A stretch of 42,819 bases of DNA from DATFYI01 sp035315125 (GCA_035315125.1 DATFYI010000257.1:1-42819), one strand, 5' to 3'; shown: positions 31,660-41,363, numbered from the stretch's first letter. Notes: a model not told the origin generated them from the sequence alone. Numbers and translations: made by a program.

Positions 31660-34335
31660 GTGCAGGCATTGCCCAGGACAAAATTTTTTCCAACGCTGCC
31701 GCAGCGCGAGATTATCGCACGCGCCGATCTGGCAACCTGGTTACAACAGGAAATACCTGCCAGTCGCCTGGTATTGGTGACGGCGCCGGCTGGTTATGGA
31801 AAAACCACGCTTCTATCCACCCTTCCTCAGGTGATGCCTGATTATCATTTGGCCTGGCTGGGATTGGATGCAGAAGATAACGATCCGATCCGATTTTTAA
31901 CCGGTTTAGGAGAGGCTTTTTCGAGCATAGACCCGCTTATAAAACTGGGCATCGATAATCAGTTGGCCAGTTCGGCCGGCCTGGTGAGCAGCGGCGATGG
32001 CGCCCTGCCTTTGCGCCAGGTGATGGTGACTTTGATTAACACCATTCTTAACCTGCCTGCGCCGCCCTGTATCCTGATTTTGGACGATCTTCATGAAATT
32101 ACGCTGCCTGCCATCTATGAAGCATTGGATTACCTGATAGACAACCTGCCCACGCAACTGCATGTGATTCTATCCACGCGCCGCCAGCCAACCTTGCACC
32201 TCAATCCGCTGCGTGCACGTCGCCAGATGGCGGAATTAGATAGTACCGATCTACGATTTGACCTTGAAGAAAGCCAGCGTTTCCTTAACGGCTTGCTCGA
32301 TTTAAGATTGTCTGAGGCGGATATTGGTAGTCTCTATCGTAAAACCGAGGGTTGGCCGGTCGGCCTGGTCTTGTTGACTAACCACTTACGCAGCCTGCCT
32401 CCACCCCAGGAGCGAGCTGCATTCCTTCAGCAGCTCGAGCGGATTGATTCCAATACATTTGATTATCTGGCCGATGAAGTTCTGGCCTTTCAGCCGGAGG
32501 ATTTACAATCATTCATGATAGAGACCTCCATCCTGTCCGAATTAAGTCCAGCTTTATGTCAGGCAGTCACCGGGCGGGAAGATGCCGCCTCGCTTTTGGC
32601 TAAGATCTACCAGCGCAACCTCTTTCTGACGCTGGTACGCCAACCAAGCTCTTCAGAAGAACCGATCTACCGCTTCCACACTCTGTTTGCCGAATTCTTA
32701 CAGCAAGAGTTGCAGCGGCGCTATGCAGGTCGCGGCCGGCTGCTGCATGTACGGGCGGCTCAAGCCGAAAAAGAATCCCCTTCGATCATTATCGCACACT
32801 GGCTGGCGGCTGAGGAATGGGAGGCGGCTGCGCAGCAGATTGAAGCCATCGGCGAACAATTCCTGCAAGAGGGACTGCAAGGGATGGTCTCGCGCTGGAT
32901 TGGAAGCTTGCCTGCCGAGCTGGTACATGGGCGCTACCGGCTGATGTATTTGAAAGGGCTTTCTGGTTTGCTAACCGGCGATATTGAGGGGGCGCAGCGC
33001 TGTCTGGTGCAATCTTTGCAAATTCTTGCAACCTCGCCTGGATCGCAGGATCGCAAGACCCACGGGCAAGTTTTGGTACACCTGGCCTCCCTGGCATTCC
33101 TGCGGGCTGAGTTTTCCGGCTGTGATGATCTCATTCAGCGAGCCGAGCCTTTCACCGGCGGATTACAGGAGCGTGTTGAATTTCTCATGCTGCGCTCCTC
33201 TCTGGCGTTGTTCTGGACGTCCGATTGGGAGCGTGCAGGAAAAGACTTGCAAGAAGCCATGAAGCTGGTGCGCTCTCATGATGACCCGCGTCTTTGGTTT
33301 TTATTTTCTCTGTACCTGGCCCCGGAATTCACAGTGTTGCCCGGCTTGCTTGATCTGTTAGAGCATTTCTGCCAGGAAGCCCGTTTGCGTTATGATGGAC
33401 AGATTACGCCGCTGCGTTTGGGGGTGGAAGATACCCTGGCCAGCATCCATCTGCGGCGTGGCCGCTTGCGGCAGGCCATTGAAACCGGTGAGGATGCCTT
33501 GTTGGTAAAGGATCAATTGGGCGGTTATAACTTCCTGGGGCTCAATTCGGCTTTGACCGTGGCATCGGCTTATTCCGGGTTGGGGAATATCCTGGCTGCG
33601 CAGGAATACTTGCACAGAGCTGCCGTCCAGGTGCAGGAAACCGGACTTAACCAGGCCCTAACCGGCGGAGCACTCTATCCTCAGGGTCGCCTGTTCTGGT
33701 TGGAAGGCCGATTTGACGAGGCCAGGCAGATCTACCAGCAAATGGCAGACCTGGAAAACAAGCTGAGCTTCGTAAATGTTTTGCAGAAAATGCTGGCTGG
33801 ATTACTGGAGATATCCGAAAAACGTTATGCCCAGGCCGAGACCATCCTGCTGGAAGCAGTGCGCGCCCAATCTAAAGAATGGGTGTCTGAAATTTACGGA
33901 TCGGCGCGACTCTTGCTGGCATATTTGTATTATCGTTGGGATAAACCCCAGCAGGCCCTGGCTCAGATCGATGCTTTACTGGCGTATGTTGAACAACACC
34001 ACATACCGGGATTACTCCTGCAGGATATGCCACTGGCGGCACCTTTGCTACGATTAGCAGCTAATAAAGGAGTGCGCGTCGCTCAAGCTACTGCTTTGTT
34101 GGAACAAATGGGCCTCCGGCCGCAGGAACCAGAAGAGGAGACTACATTGCTCACCATCCGCCAGTTGGAAATCCTCAGGCTGATGGCAGCGGGCTACAGT
34201 AACCAGGCTGTAGCGGATAAACTGGTAGTAAGCCTGGCAACGGTCAAGAGCCATGTGGTGCATATTATGAACCGCCTGGGGGTTTCATCCAGGATGGAAG
34301 CGGTGGCCAGGGCAAGAGAGCTGGGATTGTTGTAA
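31660..34335 (+). CDS. MalT-like LuxR family transcriptional activator
   Basis: An 891-residue LAL-type regulator. N-terminal STAND-type ATPase with Walker A APAGYGKTT (42-50) and LILDDLHEI as Walker B; a long helical tetratricopeptide-like sensor region (about 400-800); C-terminal LuxR helix-turn-helix (about 827-891) with LTIRQLEILRLMAAGYSNQA and VKSHVVHIMNRLGVSSR. MalT-type proteins bind ATP and an inducer, oligomerise and activate transcription. The start is GTG 31660 with AAAGG upstream. It is divergent from the FGGY kinase, which is a good candidate target with the aldolase/aminotransferase genes. Confidence 0.92.
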   Translation: MQALPRTKFFPTLPQREIIARADLATWLQQEIPASRLVLVTAPAGYGKTTLLSTLPQVMPDYHLAWLGLDAEDNDPIRFLTGLGEAFSSIDPLIKLGIDNQLASSAGLVSSGDGALPLRQVMVTLINTILNLPAPPCILILDDLHEITLPAIYEALDYLIDNLPTQLHVILSTRRQPTLHLNPLRARRQMAELDSTDLRFDLEESQRFLNGLLDLRLSEADIGSLYRKTEGWPVGLVLLTNHLRSLPPPQERAAFLQQLERIDSNTFDYLADEVLAFQPEDLQSFMIETSILSELSPALCQAVTGREDAASLLAKIYQRNLFLTLVRQPSSSEEPIYRFHTLFAEFLQQELQRRYAGRGRLLHVRAAQAEKESPSIIIAHWLAAEEWEAAAQQIEAIGEQFLQEGLQGMVSRWIGSLPAELVHGRYRLMYLKGLSGLLTGDIEGAQRCLVQSLQILATSPGSQDRKTHGQVLVHLASLAFLRAEFSGCDDLIQRAEPFTGGLQERVEFLMLRSSLALFWTSDWERAGKDLQEAMKLVRSHDDPRLWFLFSLYLAPEFTVLPGLLDLLEHFCQEARLRYDGQITPLRLGVEDTLASIHLRRGRLRQAIETGEDALLVKDQLGGYNFLGLNSALTVASAYSGLGNILAAQEYLHRAAVQVQETGLNQALTGGALYPQGRLFWLEGRFDEARQIYQQMADLENKLSFVNVLQKMLAGLLEISEKRYAQAETILLEAVRAQSKEWVSEIYGSARLLLAYLYYRWDKPQQALAQIDALLAYVEQHHIPGLLLQDMPLAAPLLRLAANKGVRVAQATALLEQMGLRPQEPEEETTLLTIRQLEILRLMAAGYSNQAVADKLVVSLATVKSHVVHIMNRLGVSSRMEAVARARELGLL

Positions 34336-34376
34336 ATCTATCCATCTGTCATTACAAAAGCGATAAGTAAGATTCG

Positions 34377-34404
34377 TTGACCTATGGTTACTTTAAGGTA
34401 GAAT
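34377..34404 (+). promoter_or_regulatory. promoter TTGACC-16-TAGAAT for the exporter operon
   Basis: TTGACC (34377-34382) and TAGAAT (34399-34404), 16 bases apart, lie about 58 bases upstream of the permease start. Confidence 0.6.
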
Positions 34405-34461
34405 GAAAAATGGGTTTAATAAATTCATCCATCTATTGGCATACGATCATCAAAGGTTTGT

Positions 34462-35319
34462 ATGGCGAGTCCTGAAGTTTTAGCTGAGCCAGCCGGTTTA
34501 CAGCCCGAGCTCGTGATCCGCCCGTCCAAAGGCTGGGTTTCGCTCAACCTGAAAGACCTGTGGCGTTACCGCGAGCTGGTCTTCTTCCTGACCTGGCGGG
34601 ATATATCCGTACGCTACAAGCAAACCGTGCTGGGGGCGGCCTGGGCCATCCTGCAACCCTTCTTCACCATGGTCGTTTTCAGCGTTTTCTTCGGTTTACT
34701 GGCCAAGGTGCCTTCCGATGGGCTACCCTACCCGGTCTGGAACTTTTGCGCCCTGGTGCCCTGGCAGTTGTTTGCCTATTCTCTGGCGGAATCGGGCAAC
34801 AGCCTGGTGGCCAACCAGAATCTGATCACCAAAGTCTATTTCCCGCGCGTGGTCATCCCGATTGCAGCCACCCTGGGCGGCCTGGTCGACTTTGCCATCG
34901 CTTTTGTTTTCCTGATCGGAATGATGCTGTTCTACCACATCACGCCGACCAGCGCCATCTGGACCCTGCCACTGTTCGTTCTCTTAGCCATCCTGACCGC
35001 CCTGGGAGCGGGGCTTTGGCTTTCTGCCCTCAACGTGGAGTACCGGGATGTGCGTTATATGATTACTTTCCTGATCCAGTTCTGGATGTTTTTGACGCCC
35101 ATTGCCTACCCGAGTAGCATCGTGCCGGCCCGCTTCCGGGTATTGTACGGCTTGAACCCGATGGCCGGCGTGGTGGAAGGCTTTCGCTGGGCGCTGCTGG
35201 GCAACGGCCAGGCGCCCGGATTGATGACCGCCGTTTCGGTCGCCATCGCCATCGTTTTGTTCTTCTCAGGACTGGCATATTTCCGGCGCATGGAGCGCTC
35301 GTTTGCGGACAAGGTTTAA
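34462..35319 (+). CDS. polysaccharide ABC exporter permease (Wzm-like)
   Basis: A 285-residue membrane protein of the ABC-2 polysaccharide-exporter type. LVFFLTWRDISVRYKQTVLGAAWAILQPF near the N-terminus and GLNPMAGVVEGFRWALLG near the C-terminus are diagnostic, with six hydrophobic helices between. With the ATPase encoded 2 bases downstream it should export undecaprenyl-linked O-antigen-like or teichoic-type polymer across the membrane. GC-rich with normal codon use, like the housekeeping genes. An AAAGG site precedes the ATG. Confidence 0.92.
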   Translation: MASPEVLAEPAGLQPELVIRPSKGWVSLNLKDLWRYRELVFFLTWRDISVRYKQTVLGAAWAILQPFFTMVVFSVFFGLLAKVPSDGLPYPVWNFCALVPWQLFAYSLAESGNSLVANQNLITKVYFPRVVIPIAATLGGLVDFAIAFVFLIGMMLFYHITPTSAIWTLPLFVLLAILTALGAGLWLSALNVEYRDVRYMITFLIQFWMFLTPIAYPSSIVPARFRVLYGLNPMAGVVEGFRWALLGNGQAPGLMTAVSVAIAIVLFFSGLAYFRRMERSFADKV

Positions 35320-35321
35320 TC

Positions 35322-36572
35322 ATGGGTAACTACGCTATCCGGGTAGAGAACCTGGGCAAACAATACACCATCGGCCAGTACCAGGGGCGTTACAAGAGCT
35401 TGCGGGATACCCTGACCACTACCTTTACCGCCCCGTTCAAGCACCTGGTGCACCGTAACGGCGCGAATGGCCGCCAGGAAAGCACCATTTGGGCCATAAA
35501 GGACGTGTCTTTCGAGATCCAACCCGGCGAAGTGGTCGGGATTATTGGGCGCAACGGCGCCGGTAAAAGCACGCTGCTTAAAATCCTGGCGCGCATCACC
35601 GAGCCAACCGAGGGCGTGGTGCGCCTGCGGGGACGGGTCGGCTCACTGCTGGAGGTGGGCACCGGCTTCCACCCCGAGTTGACCGGGCGCGAGAACATCT
35701 TCCTCAACGGTGCCATCCTGGGCATGAGCCGCCAGGAGATCCAGCGCAAGTTCGACGAGATCGTGGATTTTGCCGAGATCGAGAAGTTCATCGATACGCC
35801 CGCCAAACACTATTCCAGCGGCATGTATATGCGATTGGCCTTTGCGGTGGCAGCGCATTTGGAACCGGAGATTCTGCTGGTGGACGAGGTGCTGGCGGTG
35901 GGAGACGCCGAGTTCCAGAAGAAGTGTTTGGGAAAAATGGGGGAAGTGGCTAATGAAGGGCGGACGGTATTGTTTGTTAGCCACAATATGGGGGCAATCT
36001 CTTCTCTATGTAGTCGCGCTATTTTAATCGATAAAGGCAACATCTCTATGCAGGGAGATGTTTCACTGATTACCAATGAGTATCTAATGCAAAGCGGAAG
36101 TAGTAAACCCAGGAAATTGGTTTGTCAGGTGGACAACAATTTACGGGTTCAAATTTTAGAAGTCGAACTTATTGATAGTTTTGATGATGAAAATAATCCA
36201 TTAACGATATTGAAATGCAAATATGTTGTCCGTGAGGAAATGAAAAACCTATTACTTTGTGTCGAAGTACGCAATATCGCGGATGTAATCGTGTTTTATT
36301 CGAATGATGATTCGCTTAAAGATGATCGAAAGCGTAAAGATGGAATACACATTGTTACCCTTGCAATCCCTAATTATCTTTTAACGCCAGGAGATTATTT
36401 TGTAACCTTTGGCTTTTGGGAACCGGGTTGCCCTCCAGAACATTTTCCTGCGGAGAGGTTATTCTTTTCTAAAGATGAAACCACTAATCGCCTATCGGCT
36501 CATGGAATTATTTGGCCCGGAATAATTTATATGCCTTCGACTTGGAAGTATATTGATAATGAGCTCCATTAA
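35322..36572 (+). CDS. polysaccharide ABC exporter ATPase with C-terminal Wzt domain
   Basis: A 416-residue ATPase. Walker A GRNGAGKST (76-84), signature YSSGM (164-168), Walker B LLVDEVLAVGD (185-195) and switch His (VSHNM, 219-223) define the ABC domain; residues about 250-416 are the beta-sandwich domain that in Wzt binds the capped end of the exported polymer. The codons up to about residue 205 are GC-rich, but the part after about 36000 is AT-rich like the following genes. The 3' end overlaps the methyltransferase start by 14 bases. Confidence 0.92.
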   Translation: MGNYAIRVENLGKQYTIGQYQGRYKSLRDTLTTTFTAPFKHLVHRNGANGRQESTIWAIKDVSFEIQPGEVVGIIGRNGAGKSTLLKILARITEPTEGVVRLRGRVGSLLEVGTGFHPELTGRENIFLNGAILGMSRQEIQRKFDEIVDFAEIEKFIDTPAKHYSSGMYMRLAFAVAAHLEPEILLVDEVLAVGDAEFQKKCLGKMGEVANEGRTVLFVSHNMGAISSLCSRAILIDKGNISMQGDVSLITNEYLMQSGSSKPRKLVCQVDNNLRVQILEVELIDSFDDENNPLTILKCKYVVREEMKNLLLCVEVRNIADVIVFYSNDDSLKDDRKRKDGIHIVTLAIPNYLLTPGDYFVTFGFWEPGCPPEHFPAERLFFSKDETTNRLSAHGIIWPGIIYMPSTWKYIDNELH

Positions 36573-37323
36573 AAAAACAATAAAGCGCAGTATTTTAAGT
36601 AATCCCCAAGTACGATCAATCTTAATAAGTCTATTTGATCCTTTGTTCGAAGAGAAGTTAAGCCGCGTTGAAAGTCGGCTCAAAGATGAAATAGTACAAA
36701 AATTGTATGAACGAAACATTGTTTCTGGACAAGGGGAACGTTATGACCCCATCCAAACCAATTTGTTTTATGACGATTTATGTCATATTCCAAGATATGA
36801 GTTTGCTATGAATTATGTGTTGAAAGAAGACACAGTACTAGATATTGCTTGTGGTGTAGGGTATGGAACTGCCATGCTTGGTAGTGTATCTCAAGCAAGT
36901 TTCGGAGTTGATATTTCACAAGTTGCTATTCAGTACGCCAAAGTTATGTATAGCCGTTCAAACACAAAATTTGTGGTGGGTGATTTCTTCGATAATTCAA
37001 TAACGGCAGATGTGGTTGTTTCATTTGAGACATTAGAACATCTAAATGGCCAAAATTTTAATGATATTCTGCTTGAACTTGCATCCTTTAGTCGTCGCTT
37101 AGTTATTGGCAGTGTCCCATATCAAGAACTGTCCGGAAATAATCATTTTCACGTTTCTTTTAATTTGGATGAGAGGAATTTCGAAGTACTTTCTACTCTT
37201 GGCGATATTTCTTTTTTTTACCAAACTTCAGAAGGCGAAATTTCTTTAAAAAAGCCTTCAAAAAAAATTCAGAATCTCTTGTTTGTTTTTAGCCACAAAC
37301 CAGTAAAAGATTCGTTGTCATAA
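36559..37323 (+). CDS. SAM-dependent methyltransferase
   Basis: A 254-residue class I methyltransferase. DIACGVGYGTAMLG forms the SAM-binding GxGxG loop, followed by the acidic strand end FGVDISQVAI and SFETLEHL as motif II. The N-terminal 60 residues are basic and charged. Its overlap with wzt and location at the exporter suggest it methylates a polymer terminus or sugar, as in O-antigens whose methyl cap is recognised by Wzt; that is inference. ATG at 36559 is taken over TTG at 36553. Composition is AT-rich, unlike the upstream permease. Confidence 0.8.
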   Translation: MSSIKKTIKRSILSNPQVRSILISLFDPLFEEKLSRVESRLKDEIVQKLYERNIVSGQGERYDPIQTNLFYDDLCHIPRYEFAMNYVLKEDTVLDIACGVGYGTAMLGSVSQASFGVDISQVAIQYAKVMYSRSNTKFVVGDFFDNSITADVVVSFETLEHLNGQNFNDILLELASFSRRLVIGSVPYQELSGNNHFHVSFNLDERNFEVLSTLGDISFFYQTSEGEISLKKPSKKIQNLLFVFSHKPVKDSLS

Positions 37324-37724
37324 TGAAAACAAAAAGTATCGCTTGCTCATTTGCTAATGTCTGGTAGGTTTTTTTGGAAAGGGGGCGTCGAATCGGTTCA
37401 AACGTAAACCTGAAGAGAACACATTCAATGCTTAATAATCTTAAGGGTAATTTAGGTGCTGATAGGTTGAATAAATTGGAAATTTAATCCTGGATGGTCG
37501 ATATTTCCAAAAATATAAATCTCAGAAAAAGTGACAAAAATGAGATTCTTGGGTGCGAAAGTTATCGGGTTGGGAGGCGACCGACGCAATTAAAGGGAGA
37601 TTATCTTGTGTTATCGTGAACCTGACCGTAAATATATCATTTTTAAAGTGAGTGGCTGTCGTATGAAAATTCGGTTATCAAGCTCTTTATTTTTGTTGTA
37701 TCCGCAAAGAAGGTTGTTTTTTAA
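37324..37724. other. 401-bp AT-rich gap, no convincing gene
   Basis: No frame is open for a normal gene. Short stretches such as the ATG at 37428 (19 codons) and one beginning MSGRFFWKGGVESVQ (about 37360) end quickly at stops and may be debris of lost glycosyltransferase genes. I see no terminal inverted repeat, transposase motif or RNA gene. Confidence 0.45.
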
Positions 37725-38927
37725 ATGAAATCCGGTCCGAATTTTGGCATTCTTTCCCATGTCCTTCCGCCGTCCCCTTCAGGGCAGGCTGTTGTTATAT
37801 ACCGACTGCTACGAGAATTTGAGCCTGGTTCTTTTTGCTTGCTCTCCAGCAAGGATTATTCAGGTAAACCTTCTGAGGTTTCGATGAGGGCGTCTCCAGG
37901 TTTGCTTGATGCGAAATATTATTATTTGCCTGGAATTGCGCCTAAAAGCTCTGGCATCCGTCCGCTCAAGTTCCTGTTGCATCACATCGAAATGTTTCAA
38001 CAGATCTGGGCGCGCGCCCGGCAGGTCAAAAATATTTTGCGGCGGGAAAATTGTGGTGCGTTAGTGGCTTGCACCGGCGATTTGATAGATATGCCTGCCG
38101 GGTTTTTAGCCAGCCAGATGGCCAACATCCCATTTTATGCTTATATATTTGATGATTATGTCTTTCAATGGACAAGCGGACGTCGCCAATTTGCCAAATT
38201 GGTTGCTCCCTTCATTTTCAAACACTGTGCCGGGGTGATTGGTCCAAACGAATATATTTGCACAGAATATCAGCGGCGCTACGGCGTACATCCTACTTTA
38301 GTGCGCAACCCATGCGATAAAGATGAATTAGAGAAGGAACCTTATTCACAATGGCCTGGTGAAAATGAAAAAATTAAAATCATTTACACCGGTGCGATTT
38401 ATCGTGCAAATTTCGATTGTTTCCGAAATCTGGTCAAGGCTATGGATTCCCTTAAAGAATCTTCGCTCGAGTTACACATATTCACATCACAAACACGTCG
38501 TGAACTCGAGGATCAGGATATTAAAAGCGATAGGTTATTCCTCCACTCACATCTTCCTTATAGCGAAATTTTCGAGCAGCAGCGCCGGGCCGATATTTTA
38601 TTTTTGCCGTTGGCTTTCGAATCCCCAATCCCCGAAGTCATTCGTACTTCTGCTCCGAGTAAAATGGGGGAATACCTTGCCAGCGGTCGACCGGTGCTGG
38701 CGCATGTGCCAGCCGACTCGTTTGTGGCATATTATTTCAAAAAGAACCAATGCGGTTGGCTTGCAGACCAAAACAATCCTAATCATCTGGTGAGCGTTAT
38801 CAAAAACATAATTTTGGATCAAGAATTGCACACTACAACTATTGAAAATGCCTTACAACAAGCCAAAATCGATTTTTCTCCAGTTGCTGCCCGAGATCAA
38901 TTTCTCAGAATGATGGATAATCAATAA
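37725..38927 (+). CDS. glycosyltransferase, GT4-like
   Basis: A 400-residue GT-B fold glycosyltransferase. The C-terminal half has the family hallmarks: KIIYTGAIYRANFDCF, FLHSHLPYSEIFEQQRRADILFLPL and the donor-binding SKMGEYLASGRPVLAH (about 310-325). The N-terminal half has the GT4 opening FGILSHVLPPSPSGQAVVIY. It should add a sugar to the surface polymer made here. Ribosome site AAGAAGG precedes the ATG. It follows a 400-bp gap, so it may begin a second transcript. Confidence 0.85.
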   Translation: MKSGPNFGILSHVLPPSPSGQAVVIYRLLREFEPGSFCLLSSKDYSGKPSEVSMRASPGLLDAKYYYLPGIAPKSSGIRPLKFLLHHIEMFQQIWARARQVKNILRRENCGALVACTGDLIDMPAGFLASQMANIPFYAYIFDDYVFQWTSGRRQFAKLVAPFIFKHCAGVIGPNEYICTEYQRRYGVHPTLVRNPCDKDELEKEPYSQWPGENEKIKIIYTGAIYRANFDCFRNLVKAMDSLKESSLELHIFTSQTRRELEDQDIKSDRLFLHSHLPYSEIFEQQRRADILFLPLAFESPIPEVIRTSAPSKMGEYLASGRPVLAHVPADSFVAYYFKKNQCGWLADQNNPNHLVSVIKNIILDQELHTTTIENALQQAKIDFSPVAARDQFLRMMDNQ

Positions 38928-38974
38928 ATTATCATTTGTTTATTTGCTCAAAAGGTAGATCCCAGGAAAACCAA

Positions 38975-39988
38975 ATGTTTTTCAATATCAAAAATCTTAC
39001 TCCACGGCTAAAAACGATCATAAAAAGAAGTGTAGTTTCACTTGGATTACGTCTTTTTGAGCCCACTGCTCTCCTGTGGGCGCCTGTTCTTAAAATTAGC
39101 GCCCGCACGGGATTGGGCACCAACCAGTGTCTTAAAAATGGGTTCCTACCGATGCGGGTTCATTTCTACTCACCCGTTCCAGATATCAAGGATCTCGATC
39201 GACGGCAGATTTGGAATAATAAAAGTGAAATGGTGGGGATCGACTTTTGTGCTACCGAGCAAGTCCGCTTCCTTCAGGAATTAGGTAAAAAGTACGGCGA
39301 TGAGTGTAACTGGCCCTCTCAACCAAACAGCAATCCAGACGATTTTTATACCGAAAACAATTCATTCAGTTTTGGATGTGCTGCCGCCTTGCATGCGATG
39401 ATCCGCTATTATCAACCCGGAAAAATACTTGAAATTGGCTCCGGGAATTCATCTAAGGTGATTTCAGCCGCCGTGAAACTCAACCAGGCTGAGGGGAAAT
39501 CCGGCGAATATGTGCTTATTGATCCATATCCTGCGGTAAACATAAAGAAACATCTCCCTGGTTTAACAGAAGTCATTAAAGAAAGAGTCGAGCTGACTGA
39601 TATCAATCGTTTTAAAGATTTGCGGAGCAACGATATTCTGTTTGTTGACTCTGGACACACTGTACGTACTGGAGGCGATGTCAACTTCCTATTTCTTGAA
39701 GTTTTACCCAGGCTCGCCCCCGGCGTTGTAGTCCATTTTCATGATATTAATTTGCCCGATGAATATCCGCAAATTTATTTCACGAACCCAAGATTTCGGA
39801 TGTTTTGGACCGAAGCCTATTTATTACAGTCATTTTTATGCTTCAATAAAGAATTTCAGATTCTGCTGGCAATGCATTATTTGATGACCGACAAAAAAGA
39901 CGAATTCTGCAAAGCTTTTACGCATTATGATCCGAGCCAACATAAGTTGACCAGCGGAAGTTTTTGGATTCAGAGAAAGCCAGCGTGA
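38975..39988 (+). CDS. class I SAM-dependent methyltransferase
   Basis: A 337-residue protein with a Rossmann methyltransferase domain: ILEIGSGNSSKVI is the SAM loop and LIDPYPAV the following acidic strand; LFVDSGHTV and VVHFHDINLPDEYP resemble the metal-dependent Methyltransf_24 group. About 100 residues precede the domain (KNLTPRLKTIIKRSVVSLGL), of unclear role. It probably modifies a sugar or polymer of the cluster. The ATG at 38975 has AGGA upstream; an open frame from 38936 would add 13 unlikely residues. Confidence 0.78.
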   Translation: MFFNIKNLTPRLKTIIKRSVVSLGLRLFEPTALLWAPVLKISARTGLGTNQCLKNGFLPMRVHFYSPVPDIKDLDRRQIWNNKSEMVGIDFCATEQVRFLQELGKKYGDECNWPSQPNSNPDDFYTENNSFSFGCAAALHAMIRYYQPGKILEIGSGNSSKVISAAVKLNQAEGKSGEYVLIDPYPAVNIKKHLPGLTEVIKERVELTDINRFKDLRSNDILFVDSGHTVRTGGDVNFLFLEVLPRLAPGVVVHFHDINLPDEYPQIYFTNPRFRMFWTEAYLLQSFLCFNKEFQILLAMHYLMTDKKDEFCKAFTHYDPSQHKLTSGSFWIQRKPA

Positions 39989-40027
39989 TTAGAATAGCAT
40001 TCTTTCTACCCAGGTGATTGTTTTATT

Positions 40028-41209
40028 ATGCGCATCCTTTTTGTAGGCATGCCTGATAGTATTCATACGGCCCGTTGGATTTCCCAAATTACAGACCAGG
40101 GCTGGGAAATTTATCTATTCCCTACCTACCTGGTGGGGCCACACCCAATGCTCCAACACATTACATTTTTGGGTACATCTTTTCTGCGTGCGAAAAACCA
40201 CAGCAAAACGGTTCGCTTTATCCACTGGCCAAGTTTATTCTTTGCGCGAAATTATCTAGAGAGCCAACTCATCCACACAAAAGCTCTAAAATATAAGGAA
40301 CAGGCTCTTAAGTACGTAATGCAAAATTTACGCCCAGATATCATCCACTCACTTGAACTCCAACAAGCAGGTTATATTACCCTGGGTGCCAGGAAAAGTC
40401 TGAGAGGAAAGTTTCCGGCCTGGATCGCCACAAATTGGGGCAGCGATATTTACTTGTTTGGCAGATTAGCTGAACATCAGGAGCCAATCAGGCAGGTGCT
40501 GCAAAATTGCGATTATTATTCCTGCGAATGCCAACGAGATGTAGAGCTTGCCCGAAAAATGGGCTTTCAGGGAACTATATTGCCAGTACTGCCCAATACA
40601 GGTGGTATCCATTTTGAGCAAACTCTGAGCTTCCGCCAACCCGGCCCCGTCTCTCAACGGAAGGCAATCATCTTAAAAGGCTACCAGCATTGGGCAGGCC
40701 GAGCCTTGGTTGCTTTTCAGGCCTTTAGATTTTGCCTGGAGGCGCTTGAAGGGTATGCTATCCTCATTTATTCAGCGAGTGAAGATGTGAAAATCGCCGC
40801 ACAATTATTTGCTCAAGATACGGGTCTTCAAGTCGAGCTCGTGCCAGACAGTACGCATGAAAATATCCTGAGCATGTTTGGAAAAGCCCGCATCTATATC
40901 GGTTTGAGCATCTCGGATGGGATCAGCACTTCACTGCTTGAAGCCATGACGTTGGGAGCGTTTCCGATCCAATCCTGTACTGCCTGTGCAGATGAATGGT
41001 TTGAGAGCGGCCAAGGCGGTTTCATTGTTCCACCCGAAGACCCACAGGAAATTGCCAATGCCATCCGCCGCGCTCTGAGCGAAGATGTGCTGGTGGATCG
41101 AGCGGCAGAGATCAATTCACAGACAATCAAAAAAAGGCTGGATTATTCTGTCATCAAATCTGAAGTGGTAAAAATGTACCAGTCTATCTATACTCAAAGG
41201 AAATTGTAG
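40028..41209 (+). CDS. glycosyltransferase, GT4-like
   Basis: A 393-residue GT-B protein starting MRILFVGMPDSIHTARWISQ, a common opening of GT4 enzymes. The donor side shows YIGLSISDGISTSLLEAMTLGAFPIQSC (about 295-322), with the usual Glu of the EX7E-like motif, and GGFIVPPEDPQEIANAIRRAL close to the C-terminus. The donor and acceptor are unknown. An AGGTGA ribosome site precedes the ATG; the gene starts 39 bases after the methyltransferase, suggesting one operon. Confidence 0.85.
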   Translation: MRILFVGMPDSIHTARWISQITDQGWEIYLFPTYLVGPHPMLQHITFLGTSFLRAKNHSKTVRFIHWPSLFFARNYLESQLIHTKALKYKEQALKYVMQNLRPDIIHSLELQQAGYITLGARKSLRGKFPAWIATNWGSDIYLFGRLAEHQEPIRQVLQNCDYYSCECQRDVELARKMGFQGTILPVLPNTGGIHFEQTLSFRQPGPVSQRKAIILKGYQHWAGRALVAFQAFRFCLEALEGYAILIYSASEDVKIAAQLFAQDTGLQVELVPDSTHENILSMFGKARIYIGLSISDGISTSLLEAMTLGAFPIQSCTACADEWFESGQGGFIVPPEDPQEIANAIRRALSEDVLVDRAAEINSQTIKKRLDYSVIKSEVVKMYQSIYTQRKL

Positions 41210-41363
41210 ACCAAGCGCTTTCTGATTATTGGCTAGCTCGTATACTATAAAACGGGCTAAAGGAGTACATTAACATTTCCATGATTTGCTTTTCGAAGCC
41301 TGTATAAAAGTTAATTGGCAATAACAACTACAACATGAAAATAGAGGAAAAGGAGACAATCCA

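Noticed and set aside
41232..41257. TAGCTCGT / ACGGGCTA weak hairpin before the epimerase gene
   Set aside because: Eight pairs with one wobble and no T-run; overlaps a possible TATAAA box, so no firm call.
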